Made by a program: the position numbers and the translations under genes
Notes under the pieces: generated by a model
What the model was told of the DNA's origin: nothing
Databases searched by the model: none
What the model saw: the letters and a program-made list of their open reading frames with translations, nothing else
Shown here: positions 25,880 through 34,204 of the stretch, piece after piece
Layout of the letters: every line of letters starts with the position of its first letter
Numbering within the stretch: position 1 is the first letter of the stretch
Assembly: GCA_026388095.1 (NCBI GenBank)
Contig: JAPLKL010000004.1
Span: 1-64,000, forward strand
Direction: 5' to 3'
Length of the DNA: 64,000 bases
Origin: Elusimicrobiota bacterium
GTDB lineage: Bacteria > Elusimicrobiota > Elusimicrobia > UBA1565 > UBA9628

Positions 25880-27025
25880 ATGAGGCCTGTCCGCGCCTGC
25901 CTGCTCTTGCTGTTGCCGATCTTCGCCTCCGCAGCCAAGGTCGGCGAGGTCCCGCCCATCTCCCCTGAGATCGGCTCCGGGCAGCGTCTTACACTCATGG
26001 GCGGCTCCCAACTCGGGGATTCCCGGCTTCTTACGCCCACCCTCCAGAGCGGCGCGCCGTCCTTGATAAGCCTCACCCTGCCGCCTTCGGTGATCCCGCG
26101 GGTCTCGGTCGCGCCAACGCCAATACTGAACGCGGCCCCGGCGGTGAAGACCGGCATGGACCCGCTTGCCGCGCCAGAACAGCCTAGCTCACTGCCCGGA
26201 GGCACGGGTCAGCTCGACACCGCCTCGCGCAAGTCCGTGGAGATCACCGGCGACTTAAACGCCCCTTCCGGCCAGGTCCAGGAGGAACAGGTCCAGGGCT
26301 CGGCTTCGGCCATGTTCGACGGCGTCGCCAAGTCCGGCCTGCAGCAGGATCTTGCTCCTGTGCTGGCCGCTCCAGCTGAGACCGCCCCCGGCTATTCCCC
26401 CCGCCCCATATACGAGGCCGCCAAAGGCGATAGCCGCAGGGACTGGTCCATAGGCGGCCGGCCCGCGACTTACCTGGGCGGGGGCGGCTTCAAGGACATA
26501 CTCCTGCACCCGGACGACCCGGAGGTCCTGCTCACTCTCTTCACCCAGGCCGGCTCCGATGACGCGCTGGGCAGCCGCAGCGAACGCAACCTGGACCTCG
26601 GCCGGCATAGGCCCCTGGAGGAACTGGGCTTGGCCCCGCGCGTCCTGCAGGTGGGAGCGCTCAAGATCGCGCAGGGCCAGGGGGTGCGGCAGGTCTCCTA
26701 CTACATGCAGGAGCGCGTCCGGGGCCGGACCTTGAGCCAGGCCTCGCCCGCGGACCTGCCGCTGGTGCGGGCCCTCTTCGACCGGCTGGTGGCGGCCCGC
26801 ATCAAGCTGACCGACCGCAACCAGATGCTCGAGAATATCATGGTCGGGACCACCCGCTCGCAGCCCAGCCGCCGGGCCTATGTGATCGACGCCGGGGAAG
26901 CGCTCGCTGTCCCCGGCCAAGGCTTCATGGACAAGCTGGCTCGCAGGCCGGATCCCCTGCGCGAATATTACGACGGTCTGCTCCGGGATCTCTCCGCGCG
27001 GCTCAAGACCGGCGGCCGGTCCTGA
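25880..27025 (+). CDS. Secreted protein, possible kinase-like fold at the C-terminus
   Basis: 381 aa. The signal peptide is MRPVRACLLLLLPIFASAA. Residues 20-180 are low-complexity, rich in Pro, Ser and Ala. From about 195 the sequence has the order of a protein-kinase-like fold: a glycine loop (YLGGGGFKDIL, 198-208), a linker (MQERVRGRTLSQASP), a loop resembling the catalytic segment (LTDRNQMLENIMVG, 310-323) and a DxG-like YVIDAGEA (334-341). The usual beta-3 Lys is not seen and the Asp-to-Asn spacing is unusual, so the assignment is tentative. The gene has its own strong promoter and stands between waaA and the LPS glycosyltransferases. Confidence 0.6.
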   Translation: MRPVRACLLLLLPIFASAAKVGEVPPISPEIGSGQRLTLMGGSQLGDSRLLTPTLQSGAPSLISLTLPPSVIPRVSVAPTPILNAAPAVKTGMDPLAAPEQPSSLPGGTGQLDTASRKSVEITGDLNAPSGQVQEEQVQGSASAMFDGVAKSGLQQDLAPVLAAPAETAPGYSPRPIYEAAKGDSRRDWSIGGRPATYLGGGGFKDILLHPDDPEVLLTLFTQAGSDDALGSRSERNLDLGRHRPLEELGLAPRVLQVGALKIAQGQGVRQVSYYMQERVRGRTLSQASPADLPLVRALFDRLVAARIKLTDRNQMLENIMVGTTRSQPSRRAYVIDAGEALAVPGQGFMDKLARRPDPLREYYDGLLRDLSARLKTGGRS

Positions 27026-27038
27026 GCGAGCCACAAAT

Positions 27039-27047
27039 TGGTAAAAT
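27039..27047 (+). promoter_or_regulatory. Extended -10 of the 27054 gene, leaderless arrangement
   Basis: TGG-TAAAAT (TAAAAT at 27042-27047) is followed by exactly 6 nt and the GTG at 27054. The -35 region is poor, as tolerated with an extended -10. Confidence 0.6.
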
Positions 27048-27053
27048 GCGTCG

Positions 27054-28571
27054 GTGCCCAATAGAATACTCGTCATCCGGCTCTCCTCTTTGGGCGACGT
27101 CATCCTGACCGCGCCGGTCTACAAGAACCTCAAGGCGCATTGGCCGGACTGCCGCATCTCGGTCCTGGTCAAGCCAGCCTACGCCGGCATCGTGGCCGGC
27201 ATGCTCGGCGTCGACGAGGTCATCCCTTTCACCGGCCTTTTGGGCGCTCTGCGGCGCATCAGCGCCGGGGGCTTCACGCACCTGCTCGACCTGCACGCCA
27301 ATTTCCGCTCCTGGCTCATCCGCCAGTTCTGCGCCGTACCCCAGGTCAGCGTCTACCGCAAGGACGCCCTGATCCGCCGCCTCTTCGTCTTCCTGCGCCT
27401 GCCCTTCCCCGCTTTGGAGCGCCACAACGTGGAGCGCTATCTCGCGGCCCTGGCGGACTGGGGCGTCCCGGTCCGGGAGCGCTGGCTCAGCCTGGGCGAT
27501 TACGGCGGACCGGCCGCGGCTTCCGGCACCCCTTCCAGGACCAATGTCCTGATCCTGCAGAGCGCTTTTCTGGGCGACAGCCTCCTGACCTTGCCCCTGG
27601 CTCGCGACCTCAAGAGCATACTCCCCGACTGCCGCGTGACCGTCCTGACCTTGCCCAGGAGCGGGGCTCTGTTCACGGATTCCCCTTACGTCGACGAGGT
27701 CGTCCTCGACGACAAGCGCGGCATCCATCGCGGCCCGCGCGGGACCTGGCGCCTGGCCCAGGACCTGCGCCGCAGGAAGTTCGACCTGGCCTTGATCCCC
27801 CACCGCTCTTTGCGCAGCGCCCTCCTGGCGCGCCTGGCCGGAATCCCCCGCCGCATCGGCTCCGCCGCGAGCGCCGGTCGCTGGCTCCTCACGGACGCGG
27901 TGCCCTTCACCTGGCTGATGCACGACCTGGAGCGCAACCTGGCCCTGCTGCAGCCTCTGAAGCCCGACATCCGCCCCCGGCCGGACGAATCCGTGTTCGT
28001 GGCCAAAGACGACAAAGCGACCCAGACCATCGGCATGCGGCTGCGCGAGGAAGGGGTGGCGCCCGAGGAGCGCCTGGTGGGACTGCATCCCGGCTCGGTC
28101 TGGGCCACCAAACGCTGGCTGCCGGAACGCTTCGCCGCGCTGGCCCGCGGCCTGCGCGCGCAGGGCCTGCGCGTGGTCATGGTGGGAGGCGAGACCGACC
28201 GGGAGCTCTGCGGCCGCATCGCCCGGGACGGCGACGCCCTGGATTGGTCGGGGCGCACCGACCTCATGGAGCTCAAGGCGCTGATGGGGCGCATGGCCCT
28301 GTTCGTGACCAACGATTCCGGCCCCATGCACATGGCCACTGGCATGGGCGTGCCCACGCTCGCGATCTTCGGGCCCACCACCCGGGAGCTGGGCTTCTTC
28401 CCCTACGGGGCCGGGCATCGGGTCGTGGAGAAGGACCTGGCCTGCCGGCCCTGCAGCCTTCACGGCGGCAAGGCCTGCCCGGCCGGGCATTTCCTCTGCA
28501 TGCGGCTCATCACGGCCGAGGAAGTCCTCGCCGGCGCCCTGCAGATGGTCCGCGCGGCGGTGGCGCCGTGA
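27054..28571 (+). CDS. GT9 heptosyltransferase-like protein with an extra N-terminal lobe
   Basis: 505 aa, against 330-360 for the family. Residues 1-160 look like the acceptor lobe of one GT9 protein (ILVIRLSSLGDVILTAPVYK, then HLLDLHANFRSWL). A second, complete GT9 protein starts at about 163 (NVLILQSAFLGDSLLTLPLA). Its donor domain includes VGLHPGSVWATKRWLPERF, FVTNDSGPMHMATGMG and IFGPTTRELGFFPYG, which match ADP-heptose:LPS heptosyltransferase II. The first lobe lacks a donor domain of its own. The gene opens the long LPS run and is coupled to the next glycosyltransferase (GTGA overlap). Confidence 0.85.
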   Translation: MPNRILVIRLSSLGDVILTAPVYKNLKAHWPDCRISVLVKPAYAGIVAGMLGVDEVIPFTGLLGALRRISAGGFTHLLDLHANFRSWLIRQFCAVPQVSVYRKDALIRRLFVFLRLPFPALERHNVERYLAALADWGVPVRERWLSLGDYGGPAAASGTPSRTNVLILQSAFLGDSLLTLPLARDLKSILPDCRVTVLTLPRSGALFTDSPYVDEVVLDDKRGIHRGPRGTWRLAQDLRRRKFDLALIPHRSLRSALLARLAGIPRRIGSAASAGRWLLTDAVPFTWLMHDLERNLALLQPLKPDIRPRPDESVFVAKDDKATQTIGMRLREEGVAPEERLVGLHPGSVWATKRWLPERFAALARGLRAQGLRVVMVGGETDRELCGRIARDGDALDWSGRTDLMELKALMGRMALFVTNDSGPMHMATGMGVPTLAIFGPTTRELGFFPYGAGHRVVEKDLACRPCSLHGGKACPAGHFLCMRLITAEEVLAGALQMVRAAVAP

Positions 28572-29617
28572 GGATCCTGCAGATCGAAGACGAGCCCTGG
28601 GATTCCGGCATCGCCCACTACGCCCTGACCCTCTCCGCTCAGCTCCAGCGCCTCGGCCATGAGGTCCATTTCTGGGGCCGCGCCGGCTCCACGCTCGTCG
28701 CCGCGGCGGCGCGCGCCGGACTGCGCGCGCGGGGCCTGCGGCGCCCCTGGTCCTCTTTGCACGGCCTGCGCGCCCAGGTGCGCGCCGCGGGCATCGAGCT
28801 CATCAACGCCCACACGGGCAGCGGCCACGCCCTGGCTGCGGCCTTGGCCGCCTTGACCACCGTGGCCGTGGTGCGCACGCGCGGCGACGCCCGTCCCGCG
28901 GCCAAGCATCCCCTGGCCCGGCTGCTGGCCCGCAGGACCGACGCCTACATCGCCGCCAACTCGGCCATCGCCCGGGATCTGGCGGCCGCGTTCTGGGGCT
29001 CGCGGGTCGCCACCGTGTTCCAGGGCATCGCGGCCGGGCCGCCCCCGCCCCTGCCCGCGGGCTGCGCCTTCGGCCTGCTCGGCCGGCTGGACCCGGTCAA
29101 GGGACACGAGACCGTTCTGCAGGCCTTGGCTCTGCTCAGGAAGGTGCATCCGGCGGCGCGCTTGCGCGCCGTGGGCGGGGGCGCGCCCCTGCGCCGCGAG
29201 CAGCTGGAAGCCCGGGCTCGGGCCCTGGGCCTGGAGGGGTGCGCGGTGTTCACCGGCTTCGTGCCCGACGTAGCGGCCGAACTCGCGCGCTGCCGGATCG
29301 GGGTGGTGGCGTCCACGGCCTCGGAGGCCGTGTCACGCGCCGCCCTGGAGTGGATGGCGGCGGGCCGGCCGGTGGCGGCCGCGGCCGTGGGCTGCCTGCC
29401 GGACCTCGTGGAGGAGGGCGTGACGGGCTTCTTGACCCCGCCGGGCGACGCCGCGGCCCTGGCCCGGGCCCTGGCGCGGCTGCTGGAGCAGCCGGCTCTG
29501 GCCGAGCGCATGGGCGCCGCGGCGCGGCGCGTCTTCGAGGAGCGCTTCAGCCTGGAACGATTCGGCGCCGAAACGATGAAGGTCTATGGACAGGTCCTGG
29601 GACATCTTCCATCTTGA
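28568..29617 (+). CDS. GT4-type glycosyltransferase
   Basis: 349 aa from GTG 28568, which overlaps the previous stop. The long open frame upstream is a shadow of the heptosyltransferase. It has the N-terminal Rossmann lobe MRILQIEDEPWDSGIAHYAL and a donor lobe with LLGRLDPVKGHETVLQAL, VFTGFVPDVAAELARC and the EX7E-type segment STASEAVSRAALEWMAAGRP with VGCLPDLVEEG. It probably adds a sugar to the LPS core or a surface glycan; donor and acceptor are unknown. The end overlaps the next gene by 32 nt. Confidence 0.85.
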   Translation: MRILQIEDEPWDSGIAHYALTLSAQLQRLGHEVHFWGRAGSTLVAAAARAGLRARGLRRPWSSLHGLRAQVRAAGIELINAHTGSGHALAAALAALTTVAVVRTRGDARPAAKHPLARLLARRTDAYIAANSAIARDLAAAFWGSRVATVFQGIAAGPPPPLPAGCAFGLLGRLDPVKGHETVLQALALLRKVHPAARLRAVGGGAPLRREQLEARARALGLEGCAVFTGFVPDVAAELARCRIGVVASTASEAVSRAALEWMAAGRPVAAAAVGCLPDLVEEGVTGFLTPPGDAAALARALARLLEQPALAERMGAAARRVFEERFSLERFGAETMKVYGQVLGHLPS

Positions 29618-30728
29618 CGGAGAGCGCGGGCTGCGCGGCGGGGAGCGCCAGCTCCTCTACCTGGCCGCGGCCCTGCGCGCCCGCGGGCACCGCAACACCG
29701 TGGTCTGCCGCCGGGCCTCCCCCCTGGAGACCGAGGCGCGGCGGCAGGGTTTCCAGACCGAGAACCTGCCGTACCTGTGTGAGTGGGACCCTATTTCCGC
29801 CTGGAAGCTCGCGCGGCTGGCCCGCCGCTCCCGGCGCCCGGTCCTGCACGCGCACACCGCGCACACGGCGGCGCTGGCGGCTTTCGCCAGCCCCCTGGGC
29901 GGCCTGCCCTGGGTCGCGCACCGGCGCGTGGACTTCGAGCTCAGCGGCAGGCTCAGCCGGAGGCTCAAGTACGACCGGGCCGGGCGCGTGGTGGCCGTGT
30001 CCGGGGCCATCGCGCGCCTTCTAGAGCGTTCCGGCGTCCCCCCCGCCCGCATCGCCGTGGTCCCCGATGGCCTGCCCGTCGGCGACCGGGAGAGGCAGTG
30101 GACCGGCGCGGGCGAGGAGGTCTTCTCCCCGGCCTCGGCCCAGGAGAAGGCCCACCTGCGCTGGCAGCTGGCGCAGCGCTTCGGCGCGCGCGAGTCGGAC
30201 GCCTGGGTCGGGAACCTCGCCGCTTTGGTCCCGCACAAGGACCATGACACCTTGATCGCCGCGGCCCTGCTGGTCATCCAGAAGCGGCCGGAGACGACCT
30301 TCCTCATCGCCGGGCAGGGGCCGGAGCAGGAGCGCCTCCTCAAGCAGATCAAGCTCATGGGCCTGATGGGGAAGATCCTCATCCTGGGGCAGTTGGGCGA
30401 CCCGGCTGCGCTGCTCAGATCGCTCGACCTCTTCGTCCTCTCCTCCTGGGGCGAGGGCATGGGCAGCGTGCTCCTGGAGGCTGCGGCCTGCGGCGTGCCC
30501 ATCGCGGCCACCACGGCTGGCGGCATCCCCGAGATCGTCACGGACGGAAGCTCCGGGCTCCTGGTGCCGCCGCGCGACCCGGAATCCCTGGCCGGAGCCA
30601 TCGACAGGCTGCTCGCGGACCGGGAGTTGGCGCAGCGGCTCGCGGACCGGGCTCGGGCTGGCCTGCGGGATTTCGGGCTCGAGCGCATGGCCGTTGAAAT
30701 GGAGGCCGTCTATGCCGCCCTTGCTTAG
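29586..30728 (+). CDS. GT4-type glycosyltransferase
   Basis: 380 aa. The N-terminal lobe has the glycine-rich FHLDGERGLRGGERQLLYLA and VLHAHTAHTAALA. The donor lobe has VGNLAALVPHKDHDTLIAAA, FLIAGQGPEQERLL, ILILGQLGDPAALL and SWGEGMGSVLLEAAACGVP with the EX7E pair, then GGIPEIVTDGSSGLLV. It resembles core-LPS or capsule transferases of the WaaG type. Strong overlaps on both sides (32 nt and 17 nt) mark a translationally coupled cassette. Confidence 0.87.
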   Translation: MDRSWDIFHLDGERGLRGGERQLLYLAAALRARGHRNTVVCRRASPLETEARRQGFQTENLPYLCEWDPISAWKLARLARRSRRPVLHAHTAHTAALAAFASPLGGLPWVAHRRVDFELSGRLSRRLKYDRAGRVVAVSGAIARLLERSGVPPARIAVVPDGLPVGDRERQWTGAGEEVFSPASAQEKAHLRWQLAQRFGARESDAWVGNLAALVPHKDHDTLIAAALLVIQKRPETTFLIAGQGPEQERLLKQIKLMGLMGKILILGQLGDPAALLRSLDLFVLSSWGEGMGSVLLEAAACGVPIAATTAGGIPEIVTDGSSGLLVPPRDPESLAGAIDRLLADRELAQRLADRARAGLRDFGLERMAVEMEAVYAALA

Positions 30729-31476
30729 CGCCATCCTGATCGCCACCGACGAAGAACGCGACCTGCCGGGCTGCCTGGAGAGCCTCCAGGGTCTGGCTGA
30801 CGAGATCGTCGTGGTGGTCTCCGAAGAGACCGCGGACCGCACCGAGGAGCTCGCCCGCGCCGCCGGGGCCAAGGTCATCCGCCGCAAATTCATCGACTAC
30901 GCCTCCCAGCGGCAGGTCTCCCTCGACGCGGCGGCCGGCGACTGGTGCCTCTGGATAGACCCGGACGAGCGGGTCACGCCGCCGCTGCGCGATGAGATCC
31001 GCTCCTTGCTGGCGGCGGCGGACGCGGACGCTTACGACATCCGCTTCGAGGTCCGGTTCCTGGGCCGCCCTCTGCGCTGGGGCGGCATGGGCCGGGAATC
31101 CCACGTGCGGCTCTTCCGGCGGGGCAAAGCGCGCTTCCAGGGCGGGCTGCTGCATGAGGGATTGGACGTGGCCGGCGCCACGGGACGCCTCCGGCACGGG
31201 CGGATGGTCCATGTCCCGTACGAGGACCTCGGCGACTACCTGAGCAAGCTTGACCGCTACACCTCTTTGGCCGCGCGCAAACGCTGGGACCAGGGGCAGC
31301 GATTCCACCGGTGGCATCATCTCATCCTGCCCTGGGAATTCTTCGCGCGGGCGGTGCTCAAGCTCGGCATCCTGGACGGTGGACCGGGCTTGATCTGGGC
31401 CGGGCTGGCCGCATTCCACAGCTGGCTCAAATATGTCAAACTAGGGGAAATCCAGAAGGAGGCGAAGCCTTGCTAG
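30712..31476 (+). CDS. GT2 glycosyltransferase, WaaE/KdtX-like
   Basis: 254 aa from ATG 30712, which has GGAGG 6 nt upstream; an earlier ATG at 30694 is in frame but less well placed. It has the GT-A fold with LSAILIATDEERDLPGCLES, LADEIVVVVSEETADRTEE and the DxD-like WIDPDERVTP. The C-terminal YLSKLDRYTSLAARKRW and a hydrophobic end match lipopolysaccharide core beta-glucosyltransferases of the WaaE group. It is therefore a likely inner-core enzyme. Confidence 0.87.
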   Translation: MPPLLSAILIATDEERDLPGCLESLQGLADEIVVVVSEETADRTEELARAAGAKVIRRKFIDYASQRQVSLDAAAGDWCLWIDPDERVTPPLRDEIRSLLAAADADAYDIRFEVRFLGRPLRWGGMGRESHVRLFRRGKARFQGGLLHEGLDVAGATGRLRHGRMVHVPYEDLGDYLSKLDRYTSLAARKRWDQGQRFHRWHHLILPWEFFARAVLKLGILDGGPGLIWAGLAAFHSWLKYVKLGEIQKEAKPC

Positions 31477-32279
31477 AGACGATTGCAGGCGGCGCAGCCA
31501 TCGCCGGCGTGCTCAGCGCGCGCTGGAACTGGTGGCGGCCCAAGGCCGAGGGCCTGCCGAGCCTCATGTATCACAAGGTGGGCGACCATCCCCCAGGGTC
31601 CAAGCTCGCCAAGCTTTGGGTCACGGCCGCGGACTTCAGGCGGCAGATGCAGTATCTCAAGCGGCAGGGCTACACCTCCATGCTTTTCGCGGAGCTGCGC
31701 GACGCGGAGGTCGGCAGCCGCCCCATGCCGGCCAAGCCGGTCCTCATCACTTTCGACGACGGCTACGCCAACAACGCCGAAGTCGCCTTCCCCATCATGC
31801 GGGAGTCCGGGATGAAGGGCAACATCTTCCTGGTCTACGAGACCATCGAGCGGCACAACGCCTGGCACGACCCCGCCAGCGAGCCCTGGGTGCGCATGCT
31901 GACCTGGGCGGCCATCGACGAGTTGCAGCGCTCCGGCCTCGTGGAGTTCGGCTCCCATACCATGCGCCATCCCAACCTGGCCCGCACCCCGCTCGACGAG
32001 GTCCGCTGGGAGCTCTGCGAAAGCAAGAAGCGCCTGGAGGACAAGCTGGGTCGCCAGATGCTCGGCTTCGCCTACCCCTACGGTGCCGGGGCTTTCGTCC
32101 CGGAGGTCCGGCGCCTGGCTCGCGAAGCGGGCTACCGCTACGACTTCAGCATCAAGCAGGGCATCTCTCCTTGGCCCTGGGACCCGGAGTCCGGCCCGCT
32201 CCATAGGCTCTTCGTCCGCGGCGACGACTACATGCTGGATTTCCACCTGAACCTGACGCGGGGCAAGGCCCGCTTCTGA
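31470..32279 (+). CDS. Polysaccharide deacetylase (NodB domain)
   Basis: 269 aa from TTG 31470, chosen because AAGGAGG lies 7 nt upstream and the codon overlaps the previous stop region. The NodB metal motif is complete: PVLITFDDGYANN (Asp96, Asp97) and GSHTMRHPNL (His163, His167), with FAYPYGAG as motif 3. A hydrophobic start (IAGGAAIAGVLSA) may anchor it. It lies among LPS glycosyltransferases, so the substrate may be an N-acetylated sugar of the core or surface glycan, not peptidoglycan. Confidence 0.88.
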   Translation: MLETIAGGAAIAGVLSARWNWWRPKAEGLPSLMYHKVGDHPPGSKLAKLWVTAADFRRQMQYLKRQGYTSMLFAELRDAEVGSRPMPAKPVLITFDDGYANNAEVAFPIMRESGMKGNIFLVYETIERHNAWHDPASEPWVRMLTWAAIDELQRSGLVEFGSHTMRHPNLARTPLDEVRWELCESKKRLEDKLGRQMLGFAYPYGAGAFVPEVRRLAREAGYRYDFSIKQGISPWPWDPESGPLHRLFVRGDDYMLDFHLNLTRGKARF

Positions 32280-32292
32280 GGCCAGGCCCGCC

Positions 32293-33384
32293 ATGAGCTG
32301 GGTAGACCGCCGCGCCCGCCTGCTCAAGAGCTTCTGGGGCCGCGGGCTCTTGTGGCTGCTCTCCATGGCCTACGGCGCGGGAGTCCTGGCGCGAGGTCTG
32401 CTCTATGACCTGCGCGTGCTCAAGCCCCGCCGGATCGACGCCAAGGTGGTCTGCATCGGGAACCTCACCACCGGCGGCACCGGCAAGACCCCGGCCACGA
32501 TCCTCGCGGCCCTGACCCTGCGCCGGCGCGACCACCATGTCGCCATCCTGAGCCGGGGCTACGGCCGCCCGCAGAAGGACGCCGAGGTCTGCGTGCTCCA
32601 CGACGATTCCGAGATGGACTGGAAGCGTTGCGGCGATGAGCCCTGGATGATGCACCAGATACTCAAAGGGCAGGACGTGCCCATCCTGGTCTCGCCGGAC
32701 CGGGTCGGCGCCGCGGCGCAGGCCGTGACCTTCTTCGACTCCCGGGTGGTCGTCCTCGACGACGGCTTCCAGCACCGGCGCCTCGCGCGAGACCTCGACG
32801 TGGTGCTGGTCAACGCGCTCGACCCCTTCGGCGGCCACGCCCTTCTTCCCCTGGGGACCCTGCGCGAGCCCTTGGGAGCCCTGCGCCGGGCTCACCTCAT
32901 CATGCTGACCCATGTGGACCTGGCGGAGCCGGAGGCGCTCGCCGCCCTGCGCCAGGTCATCCACAAGGCCAACCCGCGGGCGCCGCTGCTCGAGGCGGTC
33001 CACCGGCCGGATTTCCTGCTTGAGGTCAAGACCCAGGCCAAGCAGCGCTTCGACCACCTCCAAGGACGGCCCGTGGCGGCCCTCTCCGGCCTGGCCTCGC
33101 CGCAGCAGTTCGAGGACAGCCTGGAGCGCAGCGGGGTGCCCATCTCCCAGCGCTGGCGCTATCCGGACCACCACCGCTACACCAAACGCGAGTTGACCTC
33201 CGTCGACCACCTTCGGGCCGGCCTGCCCTTGGTGACCACCTTCAAGGACCTGGTGAAGTTCCCGGCGGACTGGCGCGGGATGCTCAGCGGAGAGGTCTAC
33301 GTCCTGAGCATCAGGCTGGACATCGTCAAGGGCAAGAGCATCTGGCTCGAGACCTTGGGCGGCCTGGTGGGTGAGAAGGTATGA
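32293..33384 (+). CDS. lpxK: Tetraacyldisaccharide 4'-kinase LpxK
   Basis: 363 aa. An N-terminal membrane helix is followed by the P-loop VCIGNLTTGGTGKTP (53-67), HVAILSRGYGR, DEPWMM, VVVLDDGFQHRRL (catalytic Asp pair) and DLVKFPAD near the end. It phosphorylates the 4' position of the lipid A disaccharide on the inner membrane. It is part of the LPS run and overlaps the next gene by 4 nt. Confidence 0.95.
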   Translation: MSWVDRRARLLKSFWGRGLLWLLSMAYGAGVLARGLLYDLRVLKPRRIDAKVVCIGNLTTGGTGKTPATILAALTLRRRDHHVAILSRGYGRPQKDAEVCVLHDDSEMDWKRCGDEPWMMHQILKGQDVPILVSPDRVGAAAQAVTFFDSRVVVLDDGFQHRRLARDLDVVLVNALDPFGGHALLPLGTLREPLGALRRAHLIMLTHVDLAEPEALAALRQVIHKANPRAPLLEAVHRPDFLLEVKTQAKQRFDHLQGRPVAALSGLASPQQFEDSLERSGVPISQRWRYPDHHRYTKRELTSVDHLRAGLPLVTTFKDLVKFPADWRGMLSGEVYVLSIRLDIVKGKSIWLETLGGLVGEKV

Positions 33385-34187
33385 CGTCCGTCATCGCCCT
33401 TCTGTTAGCCCTCCCGCTCGGTGCCGGCGCCGTCGATATCTCAAGTTCGACCATTGCCGACCTGCATCAGCTCTCGGAAGGCAAGATCGAGGCCTCGACG
33501 GACCTAGTCCATCTGGCCGTATTCCCGGAGCAGCTCTCCTACGACGTGTCCTGGGGCATCCTGGCCGTGGGCCGGGCCACCTTGGACGTGCGCGAGGTCG
33601 TGCTCTTCAGCGGGGTCCCCGCCTACCACGTGGTCTCCGAATCGAAGTCCAACGCCTTCTGCGACACGTTCTACAAGGTCCGCGACATCAACGAGTCATG
33701 GATCGACGCCAGGACCATCACCTCGCTGGGATACTCCAAGAAGCTGCGCGAGGGACACTTCTTCCGGGACGAATGGGTGCTCTACGACAAGCCGGCGGGG
33801 AAGTTCCTCTCCAAGAAGATCAACCGCGACGGGACGTTCGCTTGGTCGGCAGGCACCATCCCGGTCCAGGTGCAGGACATCCTCTCCAGCCTCTATTACG
33901 TCCGCTCCCGGGCGCTTGCGCCCGGGACCGAGGTGGTGGTGGACGTCAACACCAAGAACACCTGGCCTTTCGTCATCCGGGTCCTGCGCCGGGAGACCGT
34001 CAAGACCGCGGCCGGGACCTTCCCCTGCCTGGTGGTGGAGCCCGCCCTGCGCGAGGAAGGCATCTTCATCCAGAAGGGCCGCAAGCTCCAGATATGGCTG
34101 ACGGACGACGCGCGCAAGGTCCCGGTGCTCATGCGCGTCGAGGTCTTCTTCGGGCACATTTCGGCCAGTTTGGCTAAAATGTTATAA
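33381..34187 (+). CDS. DUF3108 periplasmic protein
   Basis: 268 aa with a short signal peptide (MTSVIALLLALPLGAGA). The body reads as the DUF3108 beta-barrel-like domain: EQLSYDVSWGILAVGRATLDV, YHVVSESKSNAF, FYKVRDINESWIDA, and at the end GRKLQIWLTDDARKVPVLMR. The fold is lipoprotein-carrier-like and members are often near LPS genes, which fits here, but the role is not established. It overlaps lpxK by 4 nt. Confidence 0.82.
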   Translation: MTSVIALLLALPLGAGAVDISSSTIADLHQLSEGKIEASTDLVHLAVFPEQLSYDVSWGILAVGRATLDVREVVLFSGVPAYHVVSESKSNAFCDTFYKVRDINESWIDARTITSLGYSKKLREGHFFRDEWVLYDKPAGKFLSKKINRDGTFAWSAGTIPVQVQDILSSLYYVRSRALAPGTEVVVDVNTKNTWPFVIRVLRRETVKTAAGTFPCLVVEPALREEGIFIQKGRKLQIWLTDDARKVPVLMRVEVFFGHISASLAKML

Positions 34188-34188
34188 T
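34180..34188 (+). promoter_or_regulatory. Extended -10 promoter upstream of the heptose kinase gene
   Basis: TGT-TATAAT (TATAAT at 34183-34188) is a perfect extended -10, lying across the end of the DUF3108 gene. Transcription would start about 10 nt before the ATG at 34205, giving the kdsB-pyrG-kdsA-lpt genes a second promoter. Confidence 0.6.
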
Positions 34189-34204
34189 CGCGAAAGATAT
34201 TGAT

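Noticed and set aside
27140-28567. Long open frame ahead of the first GT4 gene, suggesting an 825-aa fusion
   Set aside because: The upstream part is an out-of-frame shadow of the GT9 gene; a GTG at 28568 starts the real protein.
33896-33930. Inverted repeat with CGGGCGC / GCGCCCGG inside the DUF3108 gene
   Set aside because: It lies in a conserved coding region and is expected by chance at this GC content.
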